Source of the DNA: Ctena decussata | Lineage: Eukaryota; Mollusca; Bivalvia; Lucinida; Lucinidae | NCBI GenBank assembly: GCA_963989385.1 | Contig: OZ022512.1 | Span: forward strand, 25,813,899-25,877,898 | Direction: 5' to 3' | DNA length: 64,000 nucleotides | Part shown: positions 32,999 through 45,114 of the stretch, one piece after another | Layout: the number at the start of each line of letters is the position of its first letter | Numbering within the stretch: position 1 is the stretch's first letter | Notes under the pieces: generated by a model | Seen by the model: the letters and a program-made list of their open reading frames with translations, nothing else | Told to the model about the DNA's origin: nothing | Databases searched by the model: none | Translations under genes and position numbers: made by a program

Positions 32999-33170
32999 GC
33001 AAGACCTGTCTGTGTACAGGACAGCTTACCTGACAGCGCCTTGCCCATCATATAAAAATTTAACGTAAAACTTTTAACGTTTTGCTAACGCTGACCCTGT
33101 CGCGAACGCCAACACCGACGCCAGGGGTAGTGCAATAGTTCTTCCTAAACTTTGTTCAGGCAAGCTAAAA
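32999..33170 (+). mobile_element. Small rolling-circle-like element, sister of 25246-25433
   Basis: AGCAAGACCTGTCTGTGTACAGG start, GACAGCGCCTTGCCCATCA shared block, GCAAGCTAAAA end. The 3' hairpin is partly eroded compared with the sister. Confidence 0.75.
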
Positions 33171-33185
33171 AGCAAAACACTAGAT

Positions 33186-33460
33186 TTGGTTGGTTGGTTG
33201 ATTTGATGCTTAACGTCCACGGTAAACAACTAAGGTCATGTTGGGACGGTCAGTTAACCTAACCACACTATTCCTGGGCAGGCTTAAACCTCCTAAGCGG
33301 TTAACCAGTACTAAGTGCACATACTTTCGCCAGTAACTGACAACTGCCCTTCTTGAATCAGCGGAAGGAGAAACAAAAGTATGTGGCCAGACCGGGATTC
33401 GAACCCAGGACCTCTGACTTACGAGTCAGGTGCCCTACCGATTGCGCTACCCGGCCCGGC
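33186..33460 (-). mobile_element. tRNA-derived SINE, full length, reverse orientation
   Basis: The tRNA-like head is at the right (about 33385-33457), the GGTTGGTT tail at the left. Flanked by ACACTAGA at 33178-33185 and 33465-33472. Inserted next to the end of a small GCTAAAA-ended element (32999-33170). Confidence 0.92.
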
Positions 33461-33507
33461 CAGTACACTAGAACCTCTTTATAAAGCTACTCATTATAAT
33501 GCTATTT

Positions 33508-33870
33508 TGTATTACATCATGACTCCAACTGAGATACTATTACATCATGACTCCAACTGAGATACTATTACATCATGACTCCCACTGAGATACTATTACA
33601 TCATGACTCCAACTGAGATACTATTACATCATGACTCCAACTGAGATACTATTACATCATGACTCCCACTGAGATACTATTACATCATGACTCCAACTGA
33701 GATACTATTACATCATGACTCCAACTGAGATACTATTACATCATGACTCCCACTGAGATACTATTACATCATGACTCCCACTGAGATACTATTACACCAT
33801 GACTCCCACTGAGATACTATTACATCATGACTCCCACTGAGATACTATTACATCATGACTCCCACTGAGA
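33508..33870. repeat. 28-bp minisatellite, 13 units with a trimer pattern
   Basis: Unit TACTATTACATCATGACTCC plus CACTGAGA or AACTGAGA. The variant base runs A-A-C three times, then C in the last four units. Units are contiguous with no spacers. Confidence 0.95.
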
Positions 33871-34074
33871 CCAAACAATGGATGACTTGTGGTTTAACAG
33901 TCCTTTCAACATAATTTCAGTCATATCCAGCCACTGAAAGGCTGTGTATAGATAGTAAGGATAGACTGTTTATCTTTGAAAATGACTCTGCCTCCAGTGG
34001 CATCTGACTTATGAAGCCAGGGCTTAACCTACTGAGATACTGTGGCTCTGAGACTCTGAGAGAAGGCATACAAG

Positions 34075-34278
34075 CAGAGCTCTAGATAAGAGGGAGTATT
34101 TGATGATAATTAAGGATAATTTTTCTTATTTCTCATCGAAACCATATGTTGTGACCCCTCATCTGAACCGTCTCGCTGAGACGGTTCTGATGGGGGGTCA
34201 CAACATAGGGTTTTATGCAGAATTAACAAAAATTATCCCTTATTATCATCAAAATACTCCCTCTTATCTAGAGCTCTG
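34075..34278. mobile_element. CAGAGCTC-ended foldback with exact 7-bp target duplication
   Basis: CAGAGCTCTAGATAAGAGGG to CTTATCTAGAGCTCTG; ATACAAG at 34068-34074 and 34279-34285. Best reference copy of the family. Confidence 0.95.
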
Positions 34279-34285
34279 ATACAAG

Positions 34286-34936
34286 GCAAATAAGCATTTA
34301 GTGCTCATTTATCTTATACTCCTTACATTTTTAATTTAGTCTCAGTATATAACCCTATTTACTTATATATTACTATGCTTTTATATGGACTCAAAAGATA
34401 CTGCTGTAATGGGACTGTACTGTACCATTAGAGCTCATATGTGAGTATTTCAATTCGTGTAACAACTACCCCCCCCTCCCCCCTCCACCCCCAACTCCCA
34501 ACCTCAGCTGTTTATCCATTCATCCATTCATCTTGGAGTTCATATGCTACTTGACTGTACATGCATCTATATACTTGGACACCTAATTTGAAACCAGAGG
34601 AGTGTTCAGTTTTTTTTTGTTTTTTTGTTTTTTTTTCTTCTTCAAAGTTTAAATTTAAGAACTCCAACAATGTGTTTTAGTAGAGTACTAAGAAATTACC
34701 AAATTTTTATTCAGAAATATTGGTACCATAAAGTTTTATCAATGAAGGAAGATGGTAGCCTAATTGGCAATCAAATAGGCAGGTAAACAGAAGGCAACTT
34801 CTTGGCCAAAAACCTATAAAAATATATTTTATCAGTACAACCTTTGATTTTATCAACATCTGCTTATAATTAACTCAATTAAGGCCTCTATTTAAGAGTG
34901 AACTGAAGAAAAATGCAGAATTTGCAGTTACCTGAA
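34286..34936. other. Non-coding, low-complexity tracts
   Basis: C-rich run at 34469-34500 and T-rich run at 34610-34640; decayed relative of the palindrome at 9897 near 34280-34325. Confidence 0.55.
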
Positions 34937-34938
34937 TA

Positions 34939-35547
34939 CCATATTAATCCTAATAAACGCCCCCTGCCTCTTTTCCGAAAATAATGTTATATTAAGTTGC
35001 ATGAATTCATGTTTGATTTGCTGGATAAGGCAGCTCTTTCAAATGGGGTCTACTCTTAAAGGATAGAAATTGCTCCCACAGGAGCAAATTCTTTCCTTTA
35101 AGAGTTGACCCCTATTAAAAAGGGATCGAGGCAAAAACAGTAGAGTTGCTTCCCCTGTGAGTATACCCATTCACCTTAATACTGTTTAACAAAGGTATTT
35201 GGCAGTGGTTGATTTATGCATATCAGGAATATCTTCAGATGAAATTAGCCTAATTATCTGCCTTTTATAGTCACAGCTGGCATTTAAGAAGAATGGAGAC
35301 TGGATATACTTTCAGAGGAAGCAACTCTGCTATTCCCCCCACCCCCTCTGAGTAGGGGTCAACTCTTCAGGGAAAGAATTTGCTCTTCTAGGAGCAAATT
35401 CTTTCCTTTAAGAATAGACCCCGTTTCAAAGAGCTACCTCATCCACAGAAGTAACCAGGAATTAATGCAATGTAATGTAGCATTATGTTCAGAAAAGAGG
35501 CAGGGGGTGTTTATTAATGCAGGGGCATTTATTAGGATTTAATACGG
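34939..35547. mobile_element. CCGTATTAATCC-ended element, TA-flanked, two internal hairpins
   Basis: CCATATTAATCCTAATAAAC to TTAGGATTTAATACGG with TA on both sides. Inside, two AAGGAAAGAATTTGCTCC-type hairpins (about 35055-35118 and 35353-35422) separated by a TTAA-bordered junction. Confidence 0.88.
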
Positions 35548-35973
35548 TATTCCAATGTTCTGATGACAGGAACGCTGACCATTTGAACCAAGCCTGCCAA
35601 GATTTTATACAGCTTATCAAGCTGATGATGAAGCTAACTACCATAAAAATTCTAAGTATTTGGACAGATTATATTGGGAAAATGTTAATATTTTAAGTCC
35701 TGCTGTGGCCTTGAAAATGCTTCAAAACCTACTCAGTTCTGGCCCTGCCACTCTAAAAGCACCCTCCCCAACCCCCATTCATTGAGGGGCCACTTTGGAT
35801 GCCCGGCCCCCATTTCAAACCATCTATGGCCCATACATTGTATATACCACTTTCATATATGAGTACTCCCCACCACCACCAGGGGTGTCGGGGAGGGTGG
35901 GGGAACAAAAACTATTTAGCCTGATGTGATCTGGGTCTGCAATGTATGCAAATGCATTTTTATTAGTCACTAC

Positions 35974-36538
35974 CTGGTAGTCTTTGACTCCCGAAACAAA
36001 CACATGCCTCTTAAGGTCAAGTGAATGGTTAAAACCTCCCATATCACATATAAAAAAGTTCATCAGAGCAAATTAAGCCGTAGTGTTTCAATATTAAGAA
36101 CCGTCAAGAGTAACAAAGAAAATTTAGAGCAAGGGATGCTCAAATGGAAACAAAGAAATATTTCCAAGCAACATAAATGTCTCTTGGAAAAACAACAAAG
36201 TGAATATTTATCACAGTGAAAAGTAAAATTTACCTGCAGTGTTCGCTCCTGCAATCTGATATAGCGTCACATTGTCATTGTTATCAGCTACGCATATTCC
36301 AATTTACGAAACAAAACAAATACTATTCTAAGAATAGCGATGTAAACAAACGTTCTTGAGATCACCTAGTTCAAGAAAAGTTCTGCCTTTCTCAGGAATG
36401 CTGCTGTAAGCTTCTGTGCTGTAATTACTCCCCCACAAGATATCTACCATAGAGGAACCATTTGTTCTACCAGAACAGTTAAACTTTTGGAGGTACACAT
36501 GTATTTCTTTCTCGAGCATCCAGATGATTTCAACTAAT
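35974..36538 (-). CDS. Candidate three-exon coding segment, unrecognised
   Basis: Three short open stretches on the minus strand join in a consistent phase: 36366-36538 (acceptor CTTGTTAAG, donor GTGATC), 36234-36287 (acceptor TATGCGTAG, donor GTAAAT) and 35974-36035 (acceptor ATATGGGAG, donor GTAGTG). Both internal joins split a codon 1+2. The joined reading includes RTFLELADNNDNVTLYQIAG and then FNHSLDLKRHVFVSGVKDYQ, which looks protein-like but matches nothing I know. The introns (78 and 198 bases) are far shorter than those of the TRIM-NHL gene, the first donor is weak, and no start or stop was found. It may be an internal piece of a gene, or chance. Confidence 0.25.
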
Positions 36539-37549
36539 CTTAACAAGAACTAAATCTGGACACATATGAAGATTCCATTCAAGAATATTGGATATAAGCG
36601 AAAAACAAATTAATACATTGTACAAAGTTTAAACTTTCTCTTGAGAAAACTGTAACCCCTATAGAGAACCTAACCAAAACTTTAAAACAAATTTCGAAGT
36701 CTGTGACCTTGACCTTACTGTCTTGGTGTGGTACTGTAAGCAGTATTAACAAAACATTGCCACAAAGTGCAGTCAAAGTACCCGGCCACAATTTAAACAC
36801 TTTTGCCAAGGCTGATAACTAATTAAAAGATCAAGTGTTGTCATTTTCATTCACGACATTTTGTCTCAAGATAAGTGATATGATAGTTCATTAGAAATTT
36901 TGGTAAAGGCAGATAACTTATAAATTAATTCAGCAGGCACATGATGTCATAATGACATATTGTTGTAAGTATGAAGTTTTTTTGACATCACATACCAGAT
37001 GGGAAGAGACCAAGACTTTAGTGCTGTCTTTCATATTTATGTCATCTCAGTAAGGTAAATGTATCTAAATATTCCAATAAGTTAAAGGAGCTACAGACAA
37101 GACATGAAATTTTGTCACAGGCAGATAACTCAATAATTAAGAGCAAGACACATGACTGTCATTTTCATACATGACATTTTGTGTTATTATGAATGTTTCT
37201 GTGATGCTTCCTGAAAATATTCCAAAGGATTTTGAAGATATAGGATGGACAAAAAATTTGACAAGGGCAAATAACTCAAAAGGTTGTCTTTCTTACTAAT
37301 GACATTTTGTCTTATAAATATGAGCGCATGATAGTGAAGTTCAATTCATTTAATCTGAAAAAAAAAGTTAAGATATCACTTGCAAAAGATTGACAAGAGT
37401 AAATAACTCATAAATAAATACATGTAAAGTCTTTTCTTACTTATAAATTAAGAGACCAACAGCTATCTTTTAATTTATAAGTAAGAAAAGACCAACAGCT
37501 ATCTTATTCATAACATTATGACCAAGGTAATGCTGTTTCATGACTATAT
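36539..37549. other. Diffuse repeat sequence
   Basis: From about 36800 to 37400, loosely repeated phrases (GCAGATAACTCA, GACATTTTGTCTT, CACATGATGTCAT) suggest an old tandem-unit element. At 37442-37495 the phrase AGACCAACAGCTATCTT occurs twice. Confidence 0.55.
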
Positions 37550-37785
37550 GAGCCGTGACACGAGAAAACCAACAATGTAGTTGTGCACCCAGCGTTGACT
37601 CAGATCAGCCTGGGCATCCGCCCAGTCTGATCAAACTCTTCGCTTTGCGTTTAAAGGGTATCTAAGGGTCTCAGCTACCTTCATGCGGGCAGTGAGGACT
37701 CTGATCAGGCTGGGCGGATGCCCAGGCTGATCTGAGTCTGTGCTGGGTGCACAACCACTTTGTTGGTTTTCTGGTGTTGCAGCTC
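37550..37785. mobile_element. GAGCC-ended foldback MITE
   Basis: GAGCCGTGACACGAGAAAAC to TCTGGTGTTGCAGCTC, ATAT on both flanks (37546-37549, 37786-37789). Confidence 0.92.
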
Positions 37786-37814
37786 ATATTCTAAAGAACT
37801 ACAGGCCTGACCAG

Positions 37815-37965
37815 GCCTTGAGGTTATAAAACTTGAGTACATTCTCAAACTCAAAATAAAGCACACTGATTGGCTGCTTCAGAGCACATGCTCAGAAGCA
37901 GCCAATCGGTGTGCTTTATTTTGAGTTTGAGATTATTCTCAAGTTTTATAACCTCCAACCCAGGC
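37815..37965. mobile_element. GAGGTTATAAAACTT-ended foldback, single-arm form
   Basis: GAGGTTATAAAACTTGAGTA to CTCAAGTTTTATAACCTCC, centre GAGCACATGCTC. Same family as 6824-7010 without the arm duplication. Confidence 0.9.
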
Positions 37966-38329
37966 TTCTCTGGAGACAAAAAACATGATTTTGTGTCTCA
38001 TCACGTTATGAGTTCCCCCTTCCTTCCTGCCTGACACCCCGCCTCTCCTGTGCCCTTTATCCTCCAAATGCAAATAAACTGAGTATAAACCATTTCTCAG
38101 GTATGTCCCCTATTAACAAACTTGTGAGCCTCATTGCCAGAGTATCAATACTGCGAGGCTGTAATTGGCAGCCTACATGGAATATATTACGTCATTCAGA
38201 AGTTGATTTTTCTTTCTTTTTTTGTTCTTCTTTTTCTTTTTTTCATAAATGAGAAACAGAGATATCTTACATCAAAATTATACTTACAGAATGCATAATC
38301 CTCATAATAATAAATACTGGGGCATTGGT

Positions 38330-38403
38330 GCCTGAGCAAACAGTGTAGACCCTGATCAGACTGCTCTTTAAGAGCGGTCTGATCAGGGTCTACACTGTTT
38401 GCA
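38330..38403. repeat. AAACAGTGTAGACCC-type hairpin, best copy
   Basis: GCAAACAGTGTAGACCCTGA and its inverse around CTCTTTAAGAGCG; nearly perfect. Outer sequence resembles a decayed element with ATTACGGTA at 38507-38515. Confidence 0.88.
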
Positions 38404-38689
38404 ATACTGTAAACAATGTTTTAACTCACTGCAACAGACTGAAATCAACTTGTTTGAATTTTAGGATAATTACTGTAACTGGTTAAATTGTCCCAATATT
38501 TGCGGTAATTACGGTATTCTATAATCATAAAGATGTCAGCCTTGCCATCAATTTCTTTAAGTCTTTCTACCTACCATCCAGGAATGACCGAATTCTGTTT
38601 GAAGTAAGAATGCCAGGTTTTATCTACCATATAACTGGCTTTTATGGAATATGTCTCTGTTTCATTTGTTTTTATTGGACAATTTGAAG

Positions 38690-39640
38690 AGCATGTTTTC
38701 ATATGCCTGACAAAAACTAAAGAGGTTTCTTATTTCCCTACAACAAGAATTTTCAGAAGACAATGAAGGTTGCCTTATGTTGCTTGACTTTAACAAGGAC
38801 AAGTTTAATATGGACAGTACACTGGCCAAGTGAAGTGAGATCAATTGCAGCGTCAGAATATACAATTATCCAAAGAATTATTCAAATTCCTATAATGTTG
38901 CTATAGACATATCAATATCACAGAACTGAGAAATATAGGTCACAGTAACATATAAGTGATATGAGGTCAATCACTGTATCTGAATGTACCATTACACCAA
39001 GTATGATACAAGTCCATAAAATAATGTTAGAGATATTAGCTACAATCACTGGACCATAAATTATAGGTCACACTGACCTACAATTAGTATAGGGTCACTC
39101 ACAGTGACAGCTCAAACCATCCAGCCAAGTATAATGCAAATCAATGAAATAGTCTTAGAAATATGAGGCAAAATCACTTGACCATAGTAGGTCAAACAGA
39201 TATAGTTCACTGCATTCTGTTAGTCTTTCCCAGATTAAGGGTATGCCAAATACTATGACTATCCCTTGCAGTCACTGAGAAACTGACTTAGACATAGCTG
39301 GTGAAGCTTCTTACAAAGTTCAATGAACTGTGAAATATTGGTCAATATCTGACATGGGTTACTGCATTTACTTGTCCTTCCACAGATGTGAGGGTATGCC
39401 ACATATTACAACTTTACCTCTTGTGGTTACTGAGAAACTAACTTAAACACATTTTGGTGAAGCTTTTTTTTCAAGTGCAGTGAACCATGAAATATAGGTC
39501 AACCAAAAACTGTGGGAGGAGCTGATAACACGAACTCTATACCATAAAGAGTGATGTACTGATAGATGCATGGACAGACAGACAGACAGGGGCATATCTT
39601 AATGCCCCCTGACTATCATCATGGGGACATAAAATAACCT
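38690..39640 (+). mobile_element. Old tandem-unit repeat, AACAAGAA start and GACAGACAG end
   Basis: CAACAAGAATTTTCAGAAGA at about 38740 resembles the AACAAGAG-hairpin start at 31098; phrases AATATAGGTCACAGTAACA and GAACCATGAAATATAGGTCA recur; near 39580 GACAGACAGACAGGGGCATA is followed by a GGGGCAT...ATGCCCC hairpin and ACATAAAA. Boundaries are soft. Confidence 0.5.
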
Positions 39641-40030
39641 GTAATATCTCTGTTTCAATAAAATTTAAGATAAATGAAAATATAAATCCAGCCTAAAATA
39701 TAATAGAGCAATCAACAAGAAGTATGACATACTTCTAACAATTTGGGCAACTTAATGAGACAATTAAAGAGTAAGAGAAATTAAACATCATTCTTTTATT
39801 AATTCTAAAAATCTGGTTTTTAAAAGCAACTAATTCTGCGTACAAAATAACACCAAATGAACATTTAACAATGAAATATAGAATGAAATCCATGAACACA
39901 TTTTATCAGTTATTTCAGCTGAATTATGGGTATATTACCATGTATTGCTGCATTCTGTTTCAACAAGAAACAACTTTTGCAACTTCCTGTTTGCTTTCCT
40001 GAACTATGAAACTCTTCCAAAAATGTATTT

Positions 40031-40232
40031 AGAGCTCCAGATAAGAGGAGGTATTGATGATAATTCAAAGATAATTTTTCTTATTTCTCAACGAAAACAT
40101 ATGTTGTGACCCCTCATTAGAACCGTCTCGACGAGATGGTTCTGATGATGGGTGACAAAATATGTTTTTGTGGAGAAATATGTATAATTATCCCTAAATT
40201 ACCTCTGCTACCCCTTCTTATCTGGAGCATGG
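40031..40232. mobile_element. CAGAGCTC-type foldback, right end mutated
   Basis: AGAGCTCCAGATAAGAGGAG at the left, CTTATCTGGAGCATGG at the right, central hairpin GAACCGTCTCGACGAGATGG. Confidence 0.88.
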
Positions 40233-40509
40233 ACCGTATTGACTCTCAAATGAAAGCCTTTGCTCTAAGAGCAGCAGATACTTTCCTAAAGGAGTTGACC
40301 CCATTTGAATTTGAGAAGAGAGGCAATACACATAAAAAATAGCAGAGTTGCTTCTTCTGAAAGTGTTGCCAGTCAACTTACACAAGTTACATAATTATCT
40401 CATTTAACCCATTGCATTCTGGGTATTTTTTGTCATCTGCTGAAATTGTCGTCTGCATAAAAAATCACAAATATTTTGACAATATTGGTCTAACTAACTC
40501 TTGTAGAAA

Positions 40510-40600
40510 TGATGTCTAGGCAGCAAACAGTTTGGATCTCAGATCAGGCCCCACATTTGTGGGGCCTGATCTGGATCCTAACTGTTTGCCCAGATACCAC
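40510..40600. repeat. Palindrome with GCAAACAG arms
   Basis: GCAAACAGTTTGGATCTCAG to CTGGATCCTAACTGTTTGC with core CAGGCCCCACATTTGTGGGGCCTG. Confidence 0.82.
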
Positions 40601-40861
40601 TAAAAGGGTATCCCGAATGGAATGGATTTTTTAATATAACAGAAAGGGAAGTAACTTATTTGCAATGGGAGGGAAATCACAGTGTTCCAGTAAAAAGGAG
40701 TAACATGGAGTTAGTGAACTCGAGTTTAGCATGCCATCAACACATATGTCACACGGAGACAGGACTTTTGTTTAAAGTCTCATCTGGACGAACGGGGATG
40801 GGGGAATTGAGTCTGCGACCCCTGGATTGGTACTCTAGTACTTTTTAAAATCCATTACACT

Positions 40862-41042
40862 ACAGCAGTTCCTGGGTAACATGTATAATTTATGAATAAT
40901 TTTCTATATTTCTCTATAATAAGGTGTGTGTGACCCTTATTAGAACCATCTAGCCCAGATGGTTCTAATGAGAAATCACAACATAATGGTTTTGTGGAGA
41001 AATAGGAAAGATTATTTCTCTGCCTTAATATCTGGAGCCCTG
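40862..41042. mobile_element. CAGAGCTC-type foldback, diverged
   Basis: Central hairpin AGAACCATCTAGCCCAGATGGTTCT and right end ATATCTGGAGCCCTG; the left end is eroded. Confidence 0.75.
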
Positions 41043-41898
41043 AAACTAGCATCTACAAAGGCCCGCTAAGAACTGTAAGCCCATAGCCCAATGACATGTC
41101 GTTGGTGGTACTGCACAATCCCCACATGGGCACCATGCTGAGGCCAGGTGCTGATTGTGCAGGAAACACATGCTTTTAGATGGACATTGGGGCAAAAAAA
41201 TCATACAGATATTGTATGGGCTTAGGACAATAGCATAGCCTTCACAACTGCACTGAAATTTTATTAGTGCAGCCTAAGTATGGCTTTGCCCCCAGCCGCC
41301 CAGCCCCCCTCCCCCACCACCACCACCCAACACCACGAATCCCTGTATGAGAAATTGCATGATGCTCCTTCACAATGTGAACACATACATCGTAGCCAAC
41401 AGCCACCTACAATGCCTCAAAAGTCATACAGAAACTGTAGACCCATTTATGGCACCTTTAAAAATGTGAACCAGACTTAAAGTAGACATAATATGCGCTA
41501 TGTTATGATACTATGTAAAAGACTGAAGCTAGTGTAAAAACGTATTTGATTTAGCATATAAATTATAATGTACATTTCATACAGACACATATATTTCCTT
41601 AGCGTTGTTAAAACAACACAAATGCTTAACAGAAGTTTGCTGAGAAACTAAATACATGTAACATTAAAAATAAGGATTTTAGATAAAAATAAAATGACAC
41701 AGCTCATCCTATGACACTCAGTATATAAAAACAAATTATGGTAAAATATGAGACCTATAAGACAAGTTCTAGATTATAGGAATAGTTGATAATAATTCTA
41801 ATATACTGTAAACTTTTTAGATATTTTGCAAATGCTTATATTCACAAATATGAGTAAGAAATACATGTACACATATCACATGACACATATTAACTAAA
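41043..41898. other. Non-coding, no feature recognised
   Basis: AT-rich with a C-rich stretch at 41289-41335; the ORF over that stretch is low complexity. Confidence 0.5.
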
Positions 41899-42540
41899 GC
41901 TTCGTTCACATGGGCAAAGTTGTGACAAAGTAGGTTTGGCAAAGAAAAATTTGCTCGTGTGAATGAAAAAAAATATGCCTCATTTTCATGCCAAATTCAT
42001 ATGGTGAAGTTTATATGACAAACAAAATTTGTCCGTGTTTACAGAAAATTGGCCATAGAATAGAATTGAACAAAGCTTATTAAACAAATAAAATTGGCAC
42101 AGTTGGCCGTTCACACGAGTATAAGGTTTGTTTGTCCAGAATTTTTTGCTCGTGTGAACACGGTGGCAAATATTTCACTGCCAAAGTTTATTTGACAAAG
42201 ATTCTATGCCACATTTTTCTTTCACAAATAATTTGCTCCGTGTGAATGCAAAATGTTTGGCAAACTTTCTTTGTTACAGTGTGAACATGGTAGCTATTAT
42301 TTCACTGCCAAAGTTTATTTGACAAAGATTCTATGCCACAGTTTTCTTTAACAAATAATTTGCTCCGTGTCAATGCAAAATGTTTGGCAAACTTTCTTTG
42401 TTACAGTGTGAACATGGTAGCTATTATTTCACTGCCAAAGTTTATTTGACAAAGATTCTATGCCACAGTTTTCTTTAACAAATAATTTGCTCCGTGTCAA
42501 TGCAAAATGTTTGGCAAACTTTCTTTGTTACAGTGTCTGT
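41899..42540. mobile_element. Repeat with GTTCACAC ends and 127-bp internal units
   Basis: Begins TTCGTTCACATGGGCAAAG, with many TTTGGCAAA and TTTGACAAAG motifs in both orientations. A 127-base unit starting GTGAACATGG repeats (42281, 42408), with a partial earlier one at about 42158. Relative at 45787-46219. Confidence 0.75.
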
Positions 42541-42835
42541 AATAAAGAAACTTTGGTTGTGTGATATAGGCTTTAGGTCTGAATTTATGATTCCCATTAT
42601 ATTACTTCCTTATTCAGTTATAAAAGTAGGTGTTTCCCCTCTTTAAAATGACCCCAAATATGTAAACCAGGGGTATAAATCTGTTTTTCTCTTCCAAAAC
42701 AACATCAAAAATCTAGATTTGTCTCATCAGATGGATCTAGATTTTTTTAACTGTTTTGAAAGGAAAAATTCCTTCTCTTACAGGTGAATAAATCTGTACT
42801 GGTTCTTTGCACTGAAAAAGACCATCACCATAAAG

Positions 42836-42957
42836 CAAAAGTTTTATTTTTGTGAAACTTTGCAATTGCAAAGTTTCACAAAAATTAAGTTTTTTGCAAA
42901 ACCTTATAAATGCAATAGTTTTATTTTTCTGAAACTTTGCAATTGCAAAGTTTCATA
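42836..42957. repeat. Two copies of a small palindrome
   Basis: GAAACTTTGCAATTGCAAAGTTTC occurs at about 42855-42878 and 42931-42954 (each read as two 12-base halves), separated by related AT-rich sequence. Confidence 0.8.
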
Positions 42958-42959
42958 TA

Positions 42960-43258
42960 CCGTAATCGACCCATTTACCACACCGTGCGCTTAACTTTTT
43001 CAAAATTGCAACAAAAAGATGTGGTTAAAATGTATTTAATAACCGCATACTCAGAACAATGAAATGCAGGGTGACTGGAAAGAGGCAACATGGGTAGGAC
43101 TGGAAATACTTTGTGTTTACACTTTTCATGAGTTCCCTGTTAATTAATGGGTTTTGTGAGAGTTTCAAAGAAAAAGCAGTGTGCACTTGTGCAGTTTGTC
43201 CGGAAATGGCCTTGGTGTGCGGTTATAGGGGCATGTGCGGTAAATGGGTCGATTACGG
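42960..43258. mobile_element. CCGTAATCG-ended MITE, 299 bp, TA-flanked
   Basis: CCGTAATCGACCCATTTACC to GTAAATGGGTCGATTACGG. Shares about 100 bases at each end with 10633-12208. The left and right ends changed together (GACCC/GGGTC instead of GCCCC/GGGGC). Confidence 0.92.
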
Positions 43259-43461
43259 TAAGAATAAAACTTTTGCAAATATTTTACCAATTTAAATAAT
43301 CAAGTATTAATACCATTATACTATGTTGTGTTGCTCTGTCACCGCACTGAGACAGTTTAAATAAAGACCATAACGGTTGGTACAGTGAGACAAAAAACAT
43401 GTGGTCCCAATGGACCTGAATCACACACATAAAAATGCGGCAGTCTTATGCCTTCTATGGA

Positions 43462-43870
43462 ACAAATACACGCTGGTCTGGCATTCAACACAGGCAACGT
43501 ACTTTAAAACACGATCTTTTTCGCATACTTCTTACATTAATTTCAAACTATCATTCTTACGGACCTGGCAGTTTACTAGACCTCATAGTCAGACCAGATT
43601 TTCGAAGAAATTCCGTCTAGTATAAATGCAGTGCTTGAATAAGGTTTTTCACCAATTCGTTGGCTGGTCGTTGTAGCCCAAAAATTGTTTTCAAGCATTT
43701 CTTGAATATGCATATCAATTCAGTAAAACTTTTGAGTCCTATTTAAAGAGTAAGGGGTCGGATGGTCCGTGAGACTATACTTCTGAAACAAACTTATCCT
43801 GATGAGCAGAACAAGCAGGTTCCTTGTACGTTGTCTTCGTTGCCTGTGTTGAATGCCAGACCAGTGTGAA
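43462..43870. repeat. Foldback with CTGGTCTGGCATTCAACACA ends
   Basis: CTGGTCTGGCATTCAACACA at about 43473 faces TGTGTTGAATGCCAGACCAG near 43845-43865. About 400 bases, single copy in the window. ORFs here overlap the repeat and are not convincing. Confidence 0.72.
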
Positions 43871-44270
43871 ATAATCATTATAAAAGTTTCTATATGCTAA
43901 TTCTATGCACAACTGCCTTTACAGTAATAAAGATTTCTCATAAACATTTTGGTTTAATTTTTTCATCCAGCAGAAAGAATTCAGAAACAAATAAATTGCA
44001 ACAAGGCAATGACTGGTTCTGATTCCAACAAACTAGTATAGATGTAAACTGTTTTAAAACCTACATGTATATTTCCCCGAGAGTAAATTTACTACACTAC
44101 AGTTTAAGTATGCATCTATCTCTTCTAAAAATGAGAAATAAGCAGAAAAAGGTGTTCCGTATTAATCCTATTTAACACCCCAGGGGCATTGCATTTTACG
44201 AAAGGATGCCCTTATTTCGGGTCTGAAAAGAGGGATTGGGCTATCAGAACACAGGTATTTTAAATAAAAT

Positions 44271-44502
44271 GAGCCGCGACACGAGAAAACCAACAAAGTG
44301 GTTGTGTGCCCAGTGCAGACTCAGATCAGCCTGGGCATCCACATAAAAATGTCTGATCAGAGTCTTCACTGTCCGCATGGACTAGCTTAGACCCTTAGCT
44401 ACCTTTAAGGGCTTAGCGAAGAGTCTGATCAAACTTGTCAGAGCTGATCTGAGTCTGTGCTGGACACACAACCACTTTGTTAGTTTTCTCGTGTCGCGGC
44501 TC
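44271..44502. mobile_element. GAGCC-ended foldback MITE
   Basis: GAGCCGCGACACGAGAAAAC to CTCGTGTCGCGGCTC, AAAT on both flanks (44267-44270, 44503-44506). A CCGTATTAATCC fragment lies just left (44158). Confidence 0.92.
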
Positions 44503-45114
44503 AAATATCAATTTGACTGGTGGTTTCATCATCATGCTTAACTTTTCTAATTTGATCCAAGTTCCATTGCATATTATAATGTGATACTAGTAATCCTTAA
44601 AACAAAATAATTTTACAGTACGTTGCTTTAACAGAATTTCAAGCAGCTGGTCAGCCTGTGAGACAGTGAGCCTATTGATAACTGCATGGCTGTTTCTGTG
44701 ACATGCAATTGTCAGCAGTCACTGCAACCCCCTAAAAGATACTGTAAAACAATAGCAATCCCCTCAAAGATACTGTAAAATTATCATATCAAACATTAAA
44801 AGATACTGTAAGAGTATAAATTTGATGAACGCTTAAAATCTAAGAACCACGCATGCAACAATAAATATGCCTTTATATATCATGACCAAACAGTGAACTA
44901 GCAATTCATCTGTGCAGTCCTATCAAACATGTCCATGTTTGCATCACAAAAGTACCAAACAGTGAAGACCCTGATCAGACTGATTATGTACTGTTCCCGC
45001 ATTCCTGAAGATGTATGGGTATCTCTCCATGTTTTTTCACCATTTTTACAGAGGAAACAACTTTTGTTATTTCCTAATTGCTTCCCTGGGAAAAAAAATC
45101 CCTTCAATATGGGA

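Noticed and set aside
33508..33870. CRISPR-like array of regular 28-bp repeats
   Set aside because: Units are contiguous, without unique spacers, in a eukaryotic context with no cas genes.
36700..36745. Extra tiny exon upstream of the candidate three-exon gene
   Set aside because: A nice acceptor (ACTGCTTACAG) exists but the exon would be about 15 bases and the surroundings look like old repeat.
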